Shown here piece by piece: positions 1 through 8,338 of a DNA stretch of 64,000 nt (its first letter is position 1; every line of letters starts with the position of its first letter). The translations under genes and the position numbers were made by a program. A model generated the notes under the pieces. It had not been told where the DNA came from, made no database searches, and saw nothing but the letters and a program-made list of their open reading frames with translations. The DNA comes from Clostridiales bacterium CHKCI001 (lineage in GTDB: Bacteria; Bacillota; Clostridia; Lachnospirales; Lachnospiraceae). The stretch spans positions 62,001 through 126,000 of the forward strand of contig FCNS01000037.1 in NCBI GenBank assembly GCA_900045905.1, written 5' to 3'.

Positions 1-521
1 ACAGGAACTTTTCCAATTTCTGTAGCGATAGCTTTGATCTTTTCAACAGTTTCTTCTGGTGTATTTAAACCAGCGATTACTTCTACCAGTTTCATAACAG
101 CTGCAGGATTGAAGAAATGCATACCAATTACTGGTCTGTCAAGTCCTGCGCCGATTTCAGTAATAGAAAGAGAAGATGTATTGGTTGCAAAAATACATTC
201 TGGCTTACAAATAGACTGTAATTCCTTGAATGTCTGCTGCTTTACTGCCATGTTTTCCAGTGCAGCTTCTACAACTAAGTCACAATCTGTACAGATATCT
301 TTTACACCTGTTGTGATCTTAGCTAAAATAGCATCTGCCTTTTCCTGAGTCATTTTGCCTTTTGCAATTCTCTTTTCAAATCCCTTTGCAATTTTCTTCT
401 TACCGTTTGCAGCGAATTCTTCATTAATATCACATAAGCAAACTTCATAACCTTCTGTCTGAGCAAATGCCTGAGCAATACCAGAACCCATAGTTCCAGC
501 GCCAATAATACCTACTTTCAT
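1..521 (-). CDS. hbd: 3-hydroxybutyryl-CoA dehydrogenase, C-terminus beyond window edge
   Basis: Reduces acetoacetyl-CoA to 3-hydroxybutyryl-CoA with NAD(P)H in the cytoplasmic butyrate pathway. The first ~173 residues are visible; the C-terminal domain lies beyond base 1. The N-terminus is a Rossmann fold opening with MKVGIIGAGTMGSGIAQ (GxGxxG). The conserved NTSSLSITEI stretch and the active-site segment GMHFFNPAAVMKLVE, whose His is catalytic in the family, follow. The ATG at 521 has a clean AGGAGG 7 bases upstream. It lies 136 bp after crt on the same strand, so thl-crt-hbd form one pathway block; bcd and etfBA, the usual next genes, would lie outside the window. Identity is secure; the cofactor (NADH or NADPH) cannot be read from this. 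Confidence 0.95.
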   Translation of the reverse strand, partial: MKVGIIGAGTMGSGIAQAFAQTEGYEVCLCDINEEFAANGKKKIAKGFEKRIAKGKMTQEKADAILAKITTGVKDICTDCDLVVEAALENMAVKQQTFKELQSICKPECIFATNTSSLSITEIGAGLDRPVIGMHFFNPAAVMKLVEVIAGLNTPEETVEKIKAIATEIGKVP

Positions 522-657
522 TTGATTACCTCCTAAATTATATAAAATTAACCATAGAGAATAGTCTGGCTGGGGATTTCAGCAAAATGCCAGAACCATT
601 CCTGGTAAATCTCTTAATATTAAAACAATGCGAAACTCATATGATGAATTTCTATTT

Positions 658-1449
658 TTATCTATTCTTAAATGGAACAACCTTTAACTTCTTTGTTTTG
701 TCTTTTTCTAAGAAGTTACCCATTCCAGCCTTTTGATCTTCTGTTTCAAAGCAATCGCCAAATAATTTCTCTTCGATTACAATTGCCTGATCCATATCTA
801 CTTGGAGACCTTCGTTAATTGCCTTCTTACAATTACGAACTGCGATTGGAGCATTCTTTGCAATTGTAGCCGCAAGTTTCTTTGCTGCTGGCATTAACTC
901 TTCTTGTGGATACACATTATTTACTAAACCAATGCGATAAGCTTCATCTGCTTTGATATTTCTTGCACCATAGATCATTTCTTTCGCTTTTCCAACACCT
1001 ACGATACGAGCAAGCCTCTGTGTTCCTCCAAAACCTGGTGTAATTCCAAGACCAACTTCTGGTTGTCCAAATACTGCATTATCAGAACAGATACGAATAT
1101 CACAGCTCATGGAGATCTCACAGCCGCCGCCTAATGCAAATCCATTGATTGCTGCAATCACTGGGATTGGGAATGTTTCCAATTTACGGAATACATCATT
1201 TCCCTTCTTACCAAAAGCTTCTCCTTCTGCCTTTGTAAGAGAACTCATTTCTCCAATATCTGCACCAGCTACAAATGATTTTTCTCCTGCACCTGTTAAA
1301 ATAAGCACGCGTACTTCTTCTAGATCCACCTGATCCAATGTTGCATCCAATTCATCCAAAACGGTACTATTTAATGCATTTAATGCCTTTGGACGATTAA
1401 TTGTAATAATGCCAACCTGATTTTCTACTTCATAAGTAATAAATTCCAT
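658..1449 (-). CDS. crt: short-chain enoyl-CoA hydratase (crotonase)
   Basis: Dehydrates 3-hydroxybutyryl-CoA to crotonyl-CoA. The 263-residue length is normal for crotonases. The oxyanion-hole segment KSFVAGADIGEM comes first; the two catalytic glutamates sit in ALGGGCEISM and FGQPEVGLGI, followed by GFGGTQRL. This pattern (both Glu retained) indicates a true hydratase rather than an isomerase or a decarboxylase. The start is ATG 1449 behind AAGGAGAGG. It lies downstream of thl across a 290-bp hairpin-rich spacer that may be its 5' leader or processing region, and upstream of hbd. The gene could also act in fatty-acid beta-oxidation, but the neighbours argue for butyrate formation. Confidence 0.95.
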   Translation of the reverse strand: MEFITYEVENQVGIITINRPKALNALNSTVLDELDATLDQVDLEEVRVLILTGAGEKSFVAGADIGEMSSLTKAEGEAFGKKGNDVFRKLETFPIPVIAAINGFALGGGCEISMSCDIRICSDNAVFGQPEVGLGITPGFGGTQRLARIVGVGKAKEMIYGARNIKADEAYRIGLVNNVYPQEELMPAAKKLAATIAKNAPIAVRNCKKAINEGLQVDMDQAIVIEEKLFGDCFETEDQKAGMGNFLEKDKTKKLKVVPFKNR

Positions 1450-1469
1450 TGGTATCCTCTCCTTTCAAA

Positions 1470-1732
1470 ATCGATCGAGTAGGCTAACTCCTACTCGATT
1501 CCTGCGATGCAGTATAGCTCGCATCACAGATGCTCACTGTACTTGCCCAGCCAATGTCCGTCGGTGCAAGCACTGCGGACGCTTACTAGACTTATCGCAC
1601 AAACAATGAGAAACACAATCTTGGTTTCTCATGTCTACATGCAGAATCCAACGGGGATTTCTATCTTCCCTCTTGGTCTTAGCATAAATATTACAATCGA
1701 CAGTCTGAGATTTCCCAGACCGCCGATAATTT
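1470..1732 (-). other. hairpin-rich thl-crt spacer, candidate structured leader
   Basis: This 290-bp gap holds no convincing gene. Read on minus it forms successive helices: 1696-1707 with 1716-1727 (12 pairs including two G-U), 1606-1614 with 1624-1632 (9 pairs), 1556-1560 with 1576-1580 (5 pairs), 1502-1510 with 1521-1529 (9 pairs, one G-U) and 1474-1483 with 1490-1499 (10 perfect pairs). The last ends about 25 bases before the crt start. None is followed by a real U-run, so simple terminators are unlikely. It may set relative thl and crt levels, stabilise or process mRNA, or be a family of its own. I do not recognise it. Confidence 0.45.
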
Positions 1733-1739
1733 ATTGAAA

Positions 1740-2921
1740 TTAGTCGCGTTCTACGATTGTTGCACAACCCATTCCGCCACCGATACATAAAGTAGCAAGA
1801 CCCTTCTTAGCATCTCTCTTCTGCATTTCATGCAACAGAGTAACTAAGATACGGCATCCAGAAGCTCCTACTGGGTGTCCAAGAGCAATCGCTCCACCAT
1901 TTACATTTAACTTTTCTGGATCAAATCCTAATTCTTTGCCAACTGCTAAAGACTGAGAAGCGAATGCTTCATTTGCTTCAATTAAATCCATATCTGCAAC
2001 TGTTAATCCAGTCTTAGCCATAACCTTCTTTGTTGCTGCAACAGGACCTACACCCATGATAGATGGATCTACGCCGCCTAATGCACCAGCTACCCATGTT
2101 GCCATTGGTGTAACACCTAATTCTTTTGCCTTTTCTTCACTCATTACTACGATTGCAGCAGCACCATCATTAATACTGGATGCATTACCTGCTGTTACTT
2201 TACCATCTTTCTTAAATGCAGGTCTTAATCTTGCAATACCTTCTGCTGTTGTACCTGGACGTGGGCCTTCATCTTTATTAAAGATAATTGTTTCTTTTTT
2301 CTTCTTTACTTCTACAGGAACAATTTCATCATCAAACTTTCCAGCTTCTTGTGCTGCAACTGCCTTCTGCTGGCTTGCTGCTGCGAAAGCATCTAAATCT
2401 TCACGAGTTAATCCCCACTGATCTGCTACGTTTTCAGCTGTGATACCCATGTGGTAGTCATTGAATGCATCCCATAATGCGTCATTAACCATAGTATCAA
2501 TCATTGGAGCATTGCCCATACGATAACCATAACGAGCATTCTTTAATGCATATGGAGCCATGGACATGTTTTCCATACCACCAGCAACAACAACATCTGC
2601 ATCACCAGCAATAATCATCTGAGCAGCCATGTTAACACAGTTCAATCCAGAGCCACAAACAACATTCACTGTTACAGCAGGAGTTTCAACTGGTAAACCA
2701 GCTTTAATAGAAGACTGACGTGCAACGTTTTGTCCTAAACCAGCCTGAATAACACAACCCATATATACATGATCTACATCTGTTGGCTTTACATTTGCTC
2801 TATTTAAAGCTTCTTTGATTACAATTGCGCCTAAGTCAGCTGCTGGAGTTGTGCTTAAAGAGCCTCCCATGCTGCCAATTGCTGTACGGCATGCACCTGC
2901 TAATACTACCTTCTTTGACAT
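1740..2921 (-). CDS. thl: acetyl-CoA C-acetyltransferase (thiolase)
   Basis: Condenses two acetyl-CoA to acetoacetyl-CoA, the first step of butyrate synthesis. The 393-residue length is typical. The nucleophilic Cys is C89 in [12 protein letters not shown]. The C-terminal catalytic His lies in [14 protein letters not shown] and the second Cys in [13 protein letters not shown]; the NEAFA motif is also present. The ATG at 2921 follows AGGAGGAAATTA at good spacing. It lies 61 bp after coaD on the same strand, so it is probably transcribed at least partly from the promoter at 3542-3570. crt and hbd follow, which supports the biosynthetic direction over ketothiolytic fatty-acid breakdown. Confidence 0.96.
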   Translation of the reverse strand: MSKKVVLAGACRTAIGSMGGSLSTTPAADLGAIVIKEALNRANVKPTDVDHVYMGCVIQAGLGQNVARQSSIKAGLPVETPAVTVNVVCGSGLNCVNMAAQMIIAGDADVVVAGGMENMSMAPYALKNARYGYRMGNAPMIDTMVNDALWDAFNDYHMGITAENVADQWGLTREDLDAFAAASQQKAVAAQEAGKFDDEIVPVEVKKKKETIIFNKDEGPRPGTTAEGIARLRPAFKKDGKVTAGNASSINDGAAAIVVMSEEKAKELGVTPMATWVAGALGGVDPSIMGVGPVAATKKVMAKTGLTVADMDLIEANEAFASQSLAVGKELGFDPEKLNVNGGAIALGHPVGASGCRILVTLLHEMQKRDAKKGLATLCIGGGMGCATIVERD

Positions 2922-2982
2922 ATTAATTTCCTCCTAATTTTAAAGAATAATTATAATAAACAATTTCTGGCCTGTCTTCCCT

Positions 2983-3474
2983 TTAAGATACTAACTCTGG
3001 GAATTTTTGAGAGAACATGGCTATTACTGGCTTTGGTACAAAAAGGGAAATGTCTGTACCATAAGAAGCCATCTCTTTTACAATTGCGGAACTCAAGAAT
3101 GCATATTCCAGACTCGTTGTAAAAAACATGGTATCGATACTAGAATCCAATTGTTGATTTGCCTGTGAAATCTGCAATTCGCTTTCGAAATCAGTTACGG
3201 CTCTGAGGCCACGAATAATTAGACTAGCCCCATTTTTTCTTGCAAGATCTACAGTCATACCGTCAAAAACTTGAATTGAAATATTAGAAAACTGCTTTGT
3301 ACTTTCCTGAAGCATATGCAATCTCTCTTCAATTGTAAATAATGGAGTTTTTTTTCTGCTGTTTGCTAAAATTCCAATGATTAGTTCATCAACTACTTTA
3401 GCAGAGCGCTCGATAATATCCAAATGTCCAAATGTTATGGGATCAAAAGTTCCCGGATAAACTGCCTTTTTCAT
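2983..3474 (-). CDS. coaD: phosphopantetheine adenylyltransferase
   Basis: Transfers AMP from ATP to 4'-phosphopantetheine, giving dephospho-CoA, the penultimate step of CoA synthesis. The protein is a 163-residue nucleotidyltransferase with the N-terminal TFDPITFGHLDII motif (T/HxGH-like, His binds ATP), RGLRAVTDFESE and the C-terminal SSAIVKEMASYG. Length matches the family. The start ATG 3474 has only a distant AAAGG, so the ribosome site is weak. It is the first gene behind the strong promoter at 3542-3570 and precedes thl, which places CoA supply ahead of a CoA-thioester pathway; the co-transcription is inferred, not shown. Confidence 0.95.
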   Translation of the reverse strand: MKKAVYPGTFDPITFGHLDIIERSAKVVDELIIGILANSRKKTPLFTIEERLHMLQESTKQFSNISIQVFDGMTVDLARKNGASLIIRGLRAVTDFESELQISQANQQLDSSIDTMFFTTSLEYAFLSSAIVKEMASYGTDISLFVPKPVIAMFSQKFPELVS

Positions 3475-3541
3475 AAGGTAAATAGCCTTTCATCAAAACG
3501 TCTCTATGTATCTAGGTCAGACAATTTGCTCACCTATTGCC

Positions 3542-3570
3542 ATTATACCTCATCCTGCACTACTTGTCAA
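3542..3570 (-). promoter_or_regulatory. sigma-A promoter for coaD-thl-crt-hbd
   Basis: On minus there is a perfect TTGACA (3565-3570), a 17-bp spacer and a perfect TATAAT (3542-3547). The predicted start near 3535 gives a leader of about 60 bases for coaD. It is one of the best consensus promoters in the window, in keeping with high expression of the butyrate genes. Confidence 0.8.
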
Positions 3571-3676
3571 ATATTTATCAAAGATTTTTTATAAAGATAT
3601 TATAAATTTTCCCCCTATTTTTCAAAAAAATACAATATTTTGCAGCTTTATTTTATATTTTAAAACAGTATCATTA

Positions 3677-4540
3677 CTATTTCGCTTTTCCAATTGTTTC
3701 TCCCATATGAACAATTGTTTCATAGCCTTCTTCTGTCCATTGAAATAGTTCAGGGAAAATCTCTACTTTTTCTTTTTCAAGCAGTAATATAATTGTAGAC
3801 CCTCCAAATTCAAAATATCCCTTTTCCTGGCCTTTTTTTACAAATTTATCTTCATGATAGTTTCTAATTTTCCCAACAAGCAGAGCTCCTACTTCTATTT
3901 GGGTTACTTTTCCAAAATTTTCTGTAAATATGGTCGTATATTCTCTCGCATTTTCTTTGAAAATCGGCATAAAATCATTTGCCACTGGATTGACTGTATG
4001 CAAGATTCCAGGAATCTTACAGTTCTTTCCCTTCCATCCATGATCTACATAACAATATCTATGATAATCGTCCACTGTAAGACGGATGATGACGCAAGTG
4101 CCTCCTGCATAAAAAGTTGCCAATTTAGAATTCCTGACTAATGAACGTAAATTATACCATGTATATTTTACTTGAAATGTTAAATTGTCTGAAATTTTAT
4201 AAACGGATAACTTTCCATCTGATGGACTAATAAAGCAGGTTTTCTCTTGACAAATCGGCCTCATTTCAGGACGAATCTTACGTGTAAAGAAGTCATTATA
4301 AGAACGATATTTCTTCTTTTCATACTCGTTCATACGAATCTGGTTTTTCTTTATAAATGGAGAAATCAATCCCGTTGAAAGTTTTGTATTAAGTAATATT
4401 CCTCCCAATTTTGATACAATAGGATTAACAAGTCCTTTTAATAAAAAACGCCCTGTGATATGAGAATACATCCATTTCAATAACCGATCTTGACTTGATT
4501 CTTCTTCATAATAATTTCCTTTTTGATCCCTATACTTCAT
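3677..4540 (-). CDS. psd: phosphatidylserine decarboxylase proenzyme
   Basis: Decarboxylates phosphatidylserine to phosphatidylethanolamine at the membrane. The proenzyme of ~287 residues carries the self-cleavage site near its C-terminus as FEFGGSTIILL (a GGST version of the LGST motif), where the Ser becomes the pyruvoyl group. The conserved His segment VDDYHRYCYVDHG and ILHTVNPVAND are present. An in-frame TTG lies at 4543, but the ATG at 4540, which overlaps the pssA stop as TGATG and has GAGGG 7 bases upstream, is the better start. Translational coupling with pssA makes the two consecutive steps of one pathway stoichiometric. Function is well supported. Confidence 0.93.
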   Translation of the reverse strand: MKYRDQKGNYYEEESSQDRLLKWMYSHITGRFLLKGLVNPIVSKLGGILLNTKLSTGLISPFIKKNQIRMNEYEKKKYRSYNDFFTRKIRPEMRPICQEKTCFISPSDGKLSVYKISDNLTFQVKYTWYNLRSLVRNSKLATFYAGGTCVIIRLTVDDYHRYCYVDHGWKGKNCKIPGILHTVNPVANDFMPIFKENAREYTTIFTENFGKVTQIEVGALLVGKIRNYHEDKFVKKGQEKGYFEFGGSTIILLLEKEKVEIFPELFQWTEEGYETIVHMGETIGKAK

Positions 4541-5160
4541 CAAAATACCCTCAAAATTTTTAAAATAATAACGGTTCCTACGACAACAAATGCTAAAATT
4601 GCTTTATTTCCTGGTTTTACTACTTTAAAATCTCCAATAAATAAAATACCTACAATTGCTAACACGCCCAAATAGACAAATCGGAAATATTCTGGTCCAA
4701 TCAACCCCTTACATAAAAATACAACTGGAAATATAATTGCAGAAGATGTAACAGGAAGTCCTTGATAAAACTTTCTGCATTCTGATGTTTCTGTTTGCCG
4801 CTTTTCTTCCATCACGTTAAAATATCCCAATCGGATGACAGCCGCTATCACATAGAGAACAAGAACCATACGTTCCCATAATTGATGGAGTCCAAGGCTA
4901 TAGCCAATCAGAGCTGGAAATACTCCAAAACATACCAGGTCACAAAGAGAATCAATTTGAATTCCAAATCGTTTTTCCTCTTCCGTTCGGTCTTTTTTTG
5001 AGCGTGCAATCTTTCCATCAAACATGTCACAAGCCCCACTAAATACCAAAAATAAGATTGCTAATTTCCAATGTCCATGCAGTGTTTCCATGATTCCTAA
5101 AACAGAAAACATTAATCCTATATATGTTAATATTACTGTATAATTATAAAAACCTATCAT
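4540..5160 (-). CDS. pssA: CDP-diacylglycerol-serine O-phosphatidyltransferase
   Basis: Membrane CDP-alcohol phosphatidyltransferase of 206 residues. The family signature D-x2-D-G-x2-A-R-x(8,9)-G-x3-D-x3-D is complete in CDMFDGKIARSKKD followed by FGIQIDSLCD. About six hydrophobic helices follow. Because its 3' end overlaps psd, whose substrate is phosphatidylserine, serine is the likely acceptor. The start overlaps the stop of the upstream gene by 4 bases (ATGA), with AAGGA upstream. The family also contains PgsA and inositol-phosphate synthases; the neighbour is what decides the call. Confidence 0.88.
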   Translation of the reverse strand: MIGFYNYTVILTYIGLMFSVLGIMETLHGHWKLAILFLVFSGACDMFDGKIARSKKDRTEEEKRFGIQIDSLCDLVCFGVFPALIGYSLGLHQLWERMVLVLYVIAAVIRLGYFNVMEEKRQTETSECRKFYQGLPVTSSAIIFPVVFLCKGLIGPEYFRFVYLGVLAIVGILFIGDFKVVKPGNKAILAFVVVGTVIILKILRVF

Positions 5161-6212
5161 AATGATATCCTTTCTGTACTATTTTTCCTTTTTTCTCTTA
5201 TTGTAAGTATCAAATGTGCTCCCATTGTAACTACTGCACTAATGAAAAGCAATGAATAATAACTGATTCCTCTACTCAAAAGTAAACCAGATAATAAATA
5301 TTGATTTGTAAAGATTGGAGCAAAATCAGCCAAGAATAAGCTTTCACTAATTCCCATTCCTCCAGGAAGAGGAAGCATATCAACACTGATTGATACTGTC
5401 GCTTGAAGCATTGTTACAAGCCAAGGTCCTGCTTCGCTTAAACCAAATGCCCGATACACAAGATATGTAACAAAAAACAATACTAACCTTTGAAAAATAG
5501 AAATTAATGCAACATTAAATATTACTAATTTATGATCCAAGAAAAATGCTGCTGCTTTATGGTATTGATCCATAGAATCTATTAGTTTCTTTTTACGCAA
5601 AGAATTTTTTCTTAAAATATGTAATTTCTCTAATAGATTCATTCCCCATATAATAATACGTTTTGCTAAATTAGGCCAAAATACTAGCAGTAGCATTAAT
5701 ATAATGCATCCAACGTTTAAGAGAAGCCCTATATACAATAGAATTCTTCGTTCTTCCAAATATGTTTGTATCAAGTTTTGGTCAAAAATAACGAGAAAAA
5801 CTCCAATTAATACAAGTACAAACTTATATCCAATCGTAACAATCATAAGTACAAGTGTAGAGACTGGGATATCCAATCCATCTTTATTCATATAATAAAT
5901 TTGTGCTGGCTGTCCCCCAGTCGCAGAAGGAGTAATACAACTAAAGAAAAAACCAATAAAGGAATATTTAATACACTTATAAAGTTTTGTCTTTTTATTT
6001 AACGCATGCATCATATAATGAATAATAACGGATTCCGAACAAACAAACACAATTACAAAGATAATTCCTATAAATAAATAACTCTTTTTCGCTTCAATAA
6101 TACATTGAATAATTTGAGGTAAGTCCTGATCCTTTAATAAGAGCCAAAATGTTACTCCACATAATATTAACAGAAATATAATGTTGCCTATATTCTTTTT
6201 ATTCTTCTTCAC
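5157..6212 (-). CDS. LPG-synthase-TM / YbhN-like integral membrane protein
   Basis: A 351-residue polytopic protein with about eight hydrophobic segments, resembling the transmembrane flippase half of MprF and the YbhN/AglD group. Visible marks are SFIGFFFSCITPSATGGQPAQI (seen as two short blocks around ATGGQP) and the C-terminal LPLPGGMGISE, both characteristic of the family. No soluble aminoacyl-transferase domain is attached. The start is probably GTG at 6212, 7 bases after GGAGG, with a 14-base overlap with the PAP2 gene. Position in a phospholipid operon suggests lipid flipping or presentation across the membrane; the substrate is unknown. Confidence 0.8.
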   Translation of the reverse strand: MKKNKKNIGNIIFLLILCGVTFWLLLKDQDLPQIIQCIIEAKKSYLFIGIIFVIVFVCSESVIIHYMMHALNKKTKLYKCIKYSFIGFFFSCITPSATGGQPAQIYYMNKDGLDIPVSTLVLMIVTIGYKFVLVLIGVFLVIFDQNLIQTYLEERRILLYIGLLLNVGCIILMLLLVFWPNLAKRIIIWGMNLLEKLHILRKNSLRKKKLIDSMDQYHKAAAFFLDHKLVIFNVALISIFQRLVLFFVTYLVYRAFGLSEAGPWLVTMLQATVSISVDMLPLPGGMGISESLFLADFAPIFTNQYLLSGLLLSRGISYYSLLFISAVVTMGAHLILTIREKRKNSTERISL

Positions 6213-6903
6213 ACATCTTCCTCCGCTGCATTTTTATATTTTTCAGCCTAGCATAAATTGTCTCAAAAACTTGTTGTATGTAACAATATAACTCGCAATG
6301 ATTCGCAATCCAAAATGTTATTTCTGCTAATACGATACCTCCAATCAAGTCAATAATATAATGTTGTTTTAACGTCTGAGTTGAAATGCAAATTAATAAT
6401 GCAAAAACAAATGAAAAGCCTTTATACCAATCTGGAATATCCTTTCTATTTTTAATTCCGATCACGCAAAACCAACTTACAAGACAGTGAATGGATGGAA
6501 ATAAATTAGCTGGTTCATCTACCCTATAAAGCCACTCTACCATCTGAATCCATATCGAATTTCCATGCAATTCTGGTCTCACATTTGTTGTCGGCATAAA
6601 GACAAAAAAGAAAAAACATACCGTTCGCGATAATATATCCGCAGTTATAAATCGATAAAATTTCTCTTTTTCTCCTCTACCAATTAAAATATAATTTATA
6701 ATCCAAAACAAATATGCTAAAAAATAGAATAAAATTGTTTCTGGAATAAATGGTATATTTCGGTCAAATTCCATTGTAAAGTCATAATGCAACAGATTTT
6801 TGCATAAGGCATTACTCCCCCAATATATCATACAATTATAAGCAAAAGCACTAATCAATGGAAGAACTGCATAGGAAGGTAAAATCTTATTTACTAATTT
6901 CAT
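6199..6903 (-). CDS. PAP2-superfamily membrane phosphatase/transferase
   Basis: A 234-residue protein with five to six membrane helices. PAP2 motifs appear in order: TNVRPE (degenerate first motif), LFPSIHCLVSW (second motif, catalytic His) and QTLKQHYIIDLIGG (third motif, nucleophile-activating His-x3-Asp). The spacing resembles the inositol-phosphorylceramide-synthase-like branch rather than soluble acid phosphatases. It starts at ATG 6903 with AAGGAG and is first in a four-gene overlapping operon with the flippase-like protein, PssA and Psd. It may be a lipid phosphatase or head-group transferase; the substrate cannot be read. Confidence 0.78.
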   Translation of the reverse strand: MKLVNKILPSYAVLPLISAFAYNCMIYWGSNALCKNLLHYDFTMEFDRNIPFIPETILFYFLAYLFWIINYILIGRGEKEKFYRFITADILSRTVCFFFFVFMPTTNVRPELHGNSIWIQMVEWLYRVDEPANLFPSIHCLVSWFCVIGIKNRKDIPDWYKGFSFVFALLICISTQTLKQHYIIDLIGGIVLAEITFWIANHCELYCYIQQVFETIYARLKNIKMQRRKMCEEE

Positions 6904-6960
6904 AATTTTACTCCTTTTTATATTCTATGATAAATATTTTTGCTCTGTTTATACTTTTAT

Positions 6961-7006
6961 ATAAAAAGAAAAAGAGCCGTTCAGACTTCATTCTGACACG
7001 ACTCTT
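6961..7006 (-). terminator. terminator of fatty-acid operon, overlapping next promoter
   Basis: A 13-pair hairpin (6972-7006, one mismatch and one bulge, loop CTTCAT) is followed on minus by TTTCTTTTTAT. It ends the transcript coming through the flavin oxidoreductase gene. It also coincides with the predicted start of the lipid operon transcript, so it could double as a 5' hairpin there. Confidence 0.75.
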
Positions 7007-7035
7007 ATTATATATCTCTTCTTATTATCTGTAAA
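7007..7035 (-). promoter_or_regulatory. promoter of the PAP2-flippase-pssA-psd operon
   Basis: Minus strand TTTACA (7030-7035), 17-bp spacer, TATAAT (7007-7012). Predicted start near 7000 gives a ~97-base leader that opens with the hairpin described at 6972-7006. The -35 box lies 8 bp from the nearer of two direct repeats. Confidence 0.72.
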
Positions 7036-7043
7036 TATTAATT

Positions 7044-7101
7044 GTGAATTATTTATGAAATTGTAAGAATCAGCTGTGAATTATTCATAAAATTGTAAGA
7101 A
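7044..7101 (-). repeat. two 26-bp direct repeats, probable activator site
   Basis: 7044-7069 and 7076-7101 are 26-bp direct repeats differing at two positions, with a 32-bp period (about three helical turns). On minus each reads TTCTTACAATTT, then AT-rich bases, then AATTCACA. They end 8 bp upstream of the -35 of the lipid operon. Tandem same-face half-sites just upstream of -35 are the usual layout for OmpR-type response regulators. The regulator is not encoded in this window. Confidence 0.65.
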
Positions 7102-7200
7102 ATACATTCAAGAATTTTCGACATTACAGCTATAATCAATATGATATCTTCTTACTTTTAACCAGTACTATAATAAAACTAAAACATTCTATTTTTGTGA

Positions 7201-8256
7201 TTATTCAGGAAAAAATTCATCCATTACTTGTTGTACTGTTTGAATCTTTTCTGCTCTCCATGCTTCTGCACCACAAAAAAGTAACGCCTCATCCACATTT
7301 CCTCTCGCTGCATTTACCAATGCGTCTGTAATACAGTATGGCATCGTAGCTCGATTACATGTAGTAATGCACTGATGACAACGGCCTGGTTTTGGTGGAT
7401 TTCCAGCCATACAATCTGCCATGAATTTATTTTTAATTGCTCTTCCTGGCATTCCAACTGGACTTTTCACAATAACAATATCTTCTTTTTTCGCTTTTAA
7501 ATAGGAATTTTTATATTCGAATGGGGCATCGCATTCCTCTGTTGTTACAAATCGTGTCGCAACTTGTATTGCATCTGCTCCCATTTCAAAATAATGATCG
7601 GCTTTTTCTTTGTTATAGATTCCTCCTGCAATTGCGATTGGAATTGACACCTCATATTTCTTTTCAAAACTTTTTACTACTTCAAAAATTTTCAATATCT
7701 CGTCATCATAGCTTTTATCTGTATAAGTATCCAATTCTTCTCTTGAAAATCCGAGATGTCCTCCTGCTTTTGGCCCTTCAATTACAACTAAATCTGGCAC
7801 TCTGTGATATTTTCTGTCCCACATTTTGCAAATGACCATTGCAGCTTTTGCTGAAGATATAATCGGTGCTAACTTGGCTCCCTGAGCAACTCCTGGAAGG
7901 GAAACAGGTAAACCTGCTCCTGATATAATAATATCTGCTCCCTGACGACACGCTTCTTTTACATATTCCTCGTAATGCTGCGTTGCCACCATAATATTCA
8001 CACCAACAATTCCTCCATTGGCAATCTCTCTCGCCTTGCGAATTTCTTTTCCAATTGCACGCAAATTAGCCTGTAAAGGATTGCTGTCGTAGTCTTCTTC
8101 CCTATATCCAATCTGTGCAGTAGAAATAATTCCAATCCCCCCTGCAGCAGCCACCGCTCCTGCTAATCCAGATAGGCTGATACCGACACCCATTCCTCCT
8201 TGAATAAGTGGATAACGACTCTCCAAATCTCCAATTTTTAATCCACATTTATGCAT
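7201..8256 (-). CDS. FMN-dependent nitronate-monooxygenase/FabK-like oxidoreductase
   Basis: A 351-residue TIM-barrel flavoprotein: N-terminal YPLIQGGMGVGISLSGLAGAV, central ISGAGLPVSLPG, GPKAGGHLGFS and the flavin-phosphate site GADAIQVATRF. It carries a C-terminal extension with CHQCITTCNRATMPYC, absent from the shorter FabK at 15457-16404. ATG 8256 follows AGGAGG. It is the last gene before the operon terminator, 82 bp after accDA. The family includes nitronate monooxygenases and enoyl-ACP reductase II; operon membership suggests a role near fatty-acid synthesis, but no dedicated reaction can be assigned. Confidence 0.75.
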   Translation of the reverse strand: MHKCGLKIGDLESRYPLIQGGMGVGISLSGLAGAVAAAGGIGIISTAQIGYREEDYDSNPLQANLRAIGKEIRKAREIANGGIVGVNIMVATQHYEEYVKEACRQGADIIISGAGLPVSLPGVAQGAKLAPIISSAKAAMVICKMWDRKYHRVPDLVVIEGPKAGGHLGFSREELDTYTDKSYDDEILKIFEVVKSFEKKYEVSIPIAIAGGIYNKEKADHYFEMGADAIQVATRFVTTEECDAPFEYKNSYLKAKKEDIVIVKSPVGMPGRAIKNKFMADCMAGNPPKPGRCHQCITTCNRATMPYCITDALVNAARGNVDEALLFCGAEAWRAEKIQTVQQVMDEFFPE

Positions 8257-8338
8257 AATTACCTCCTAATGTCACAATGAACGCGACATAAATTCTGCGA
8301 ATCAAGACTTTCTCAATCCTTTTTTCGCATACCCATGA

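Noticed and set aside
1507-1788. ORFs of 76 and 84 residues in the thl-crt gap
   Set aside because: No ribosome sites, opposite overlapping strands, and the region is better explained by RNA hairpins.
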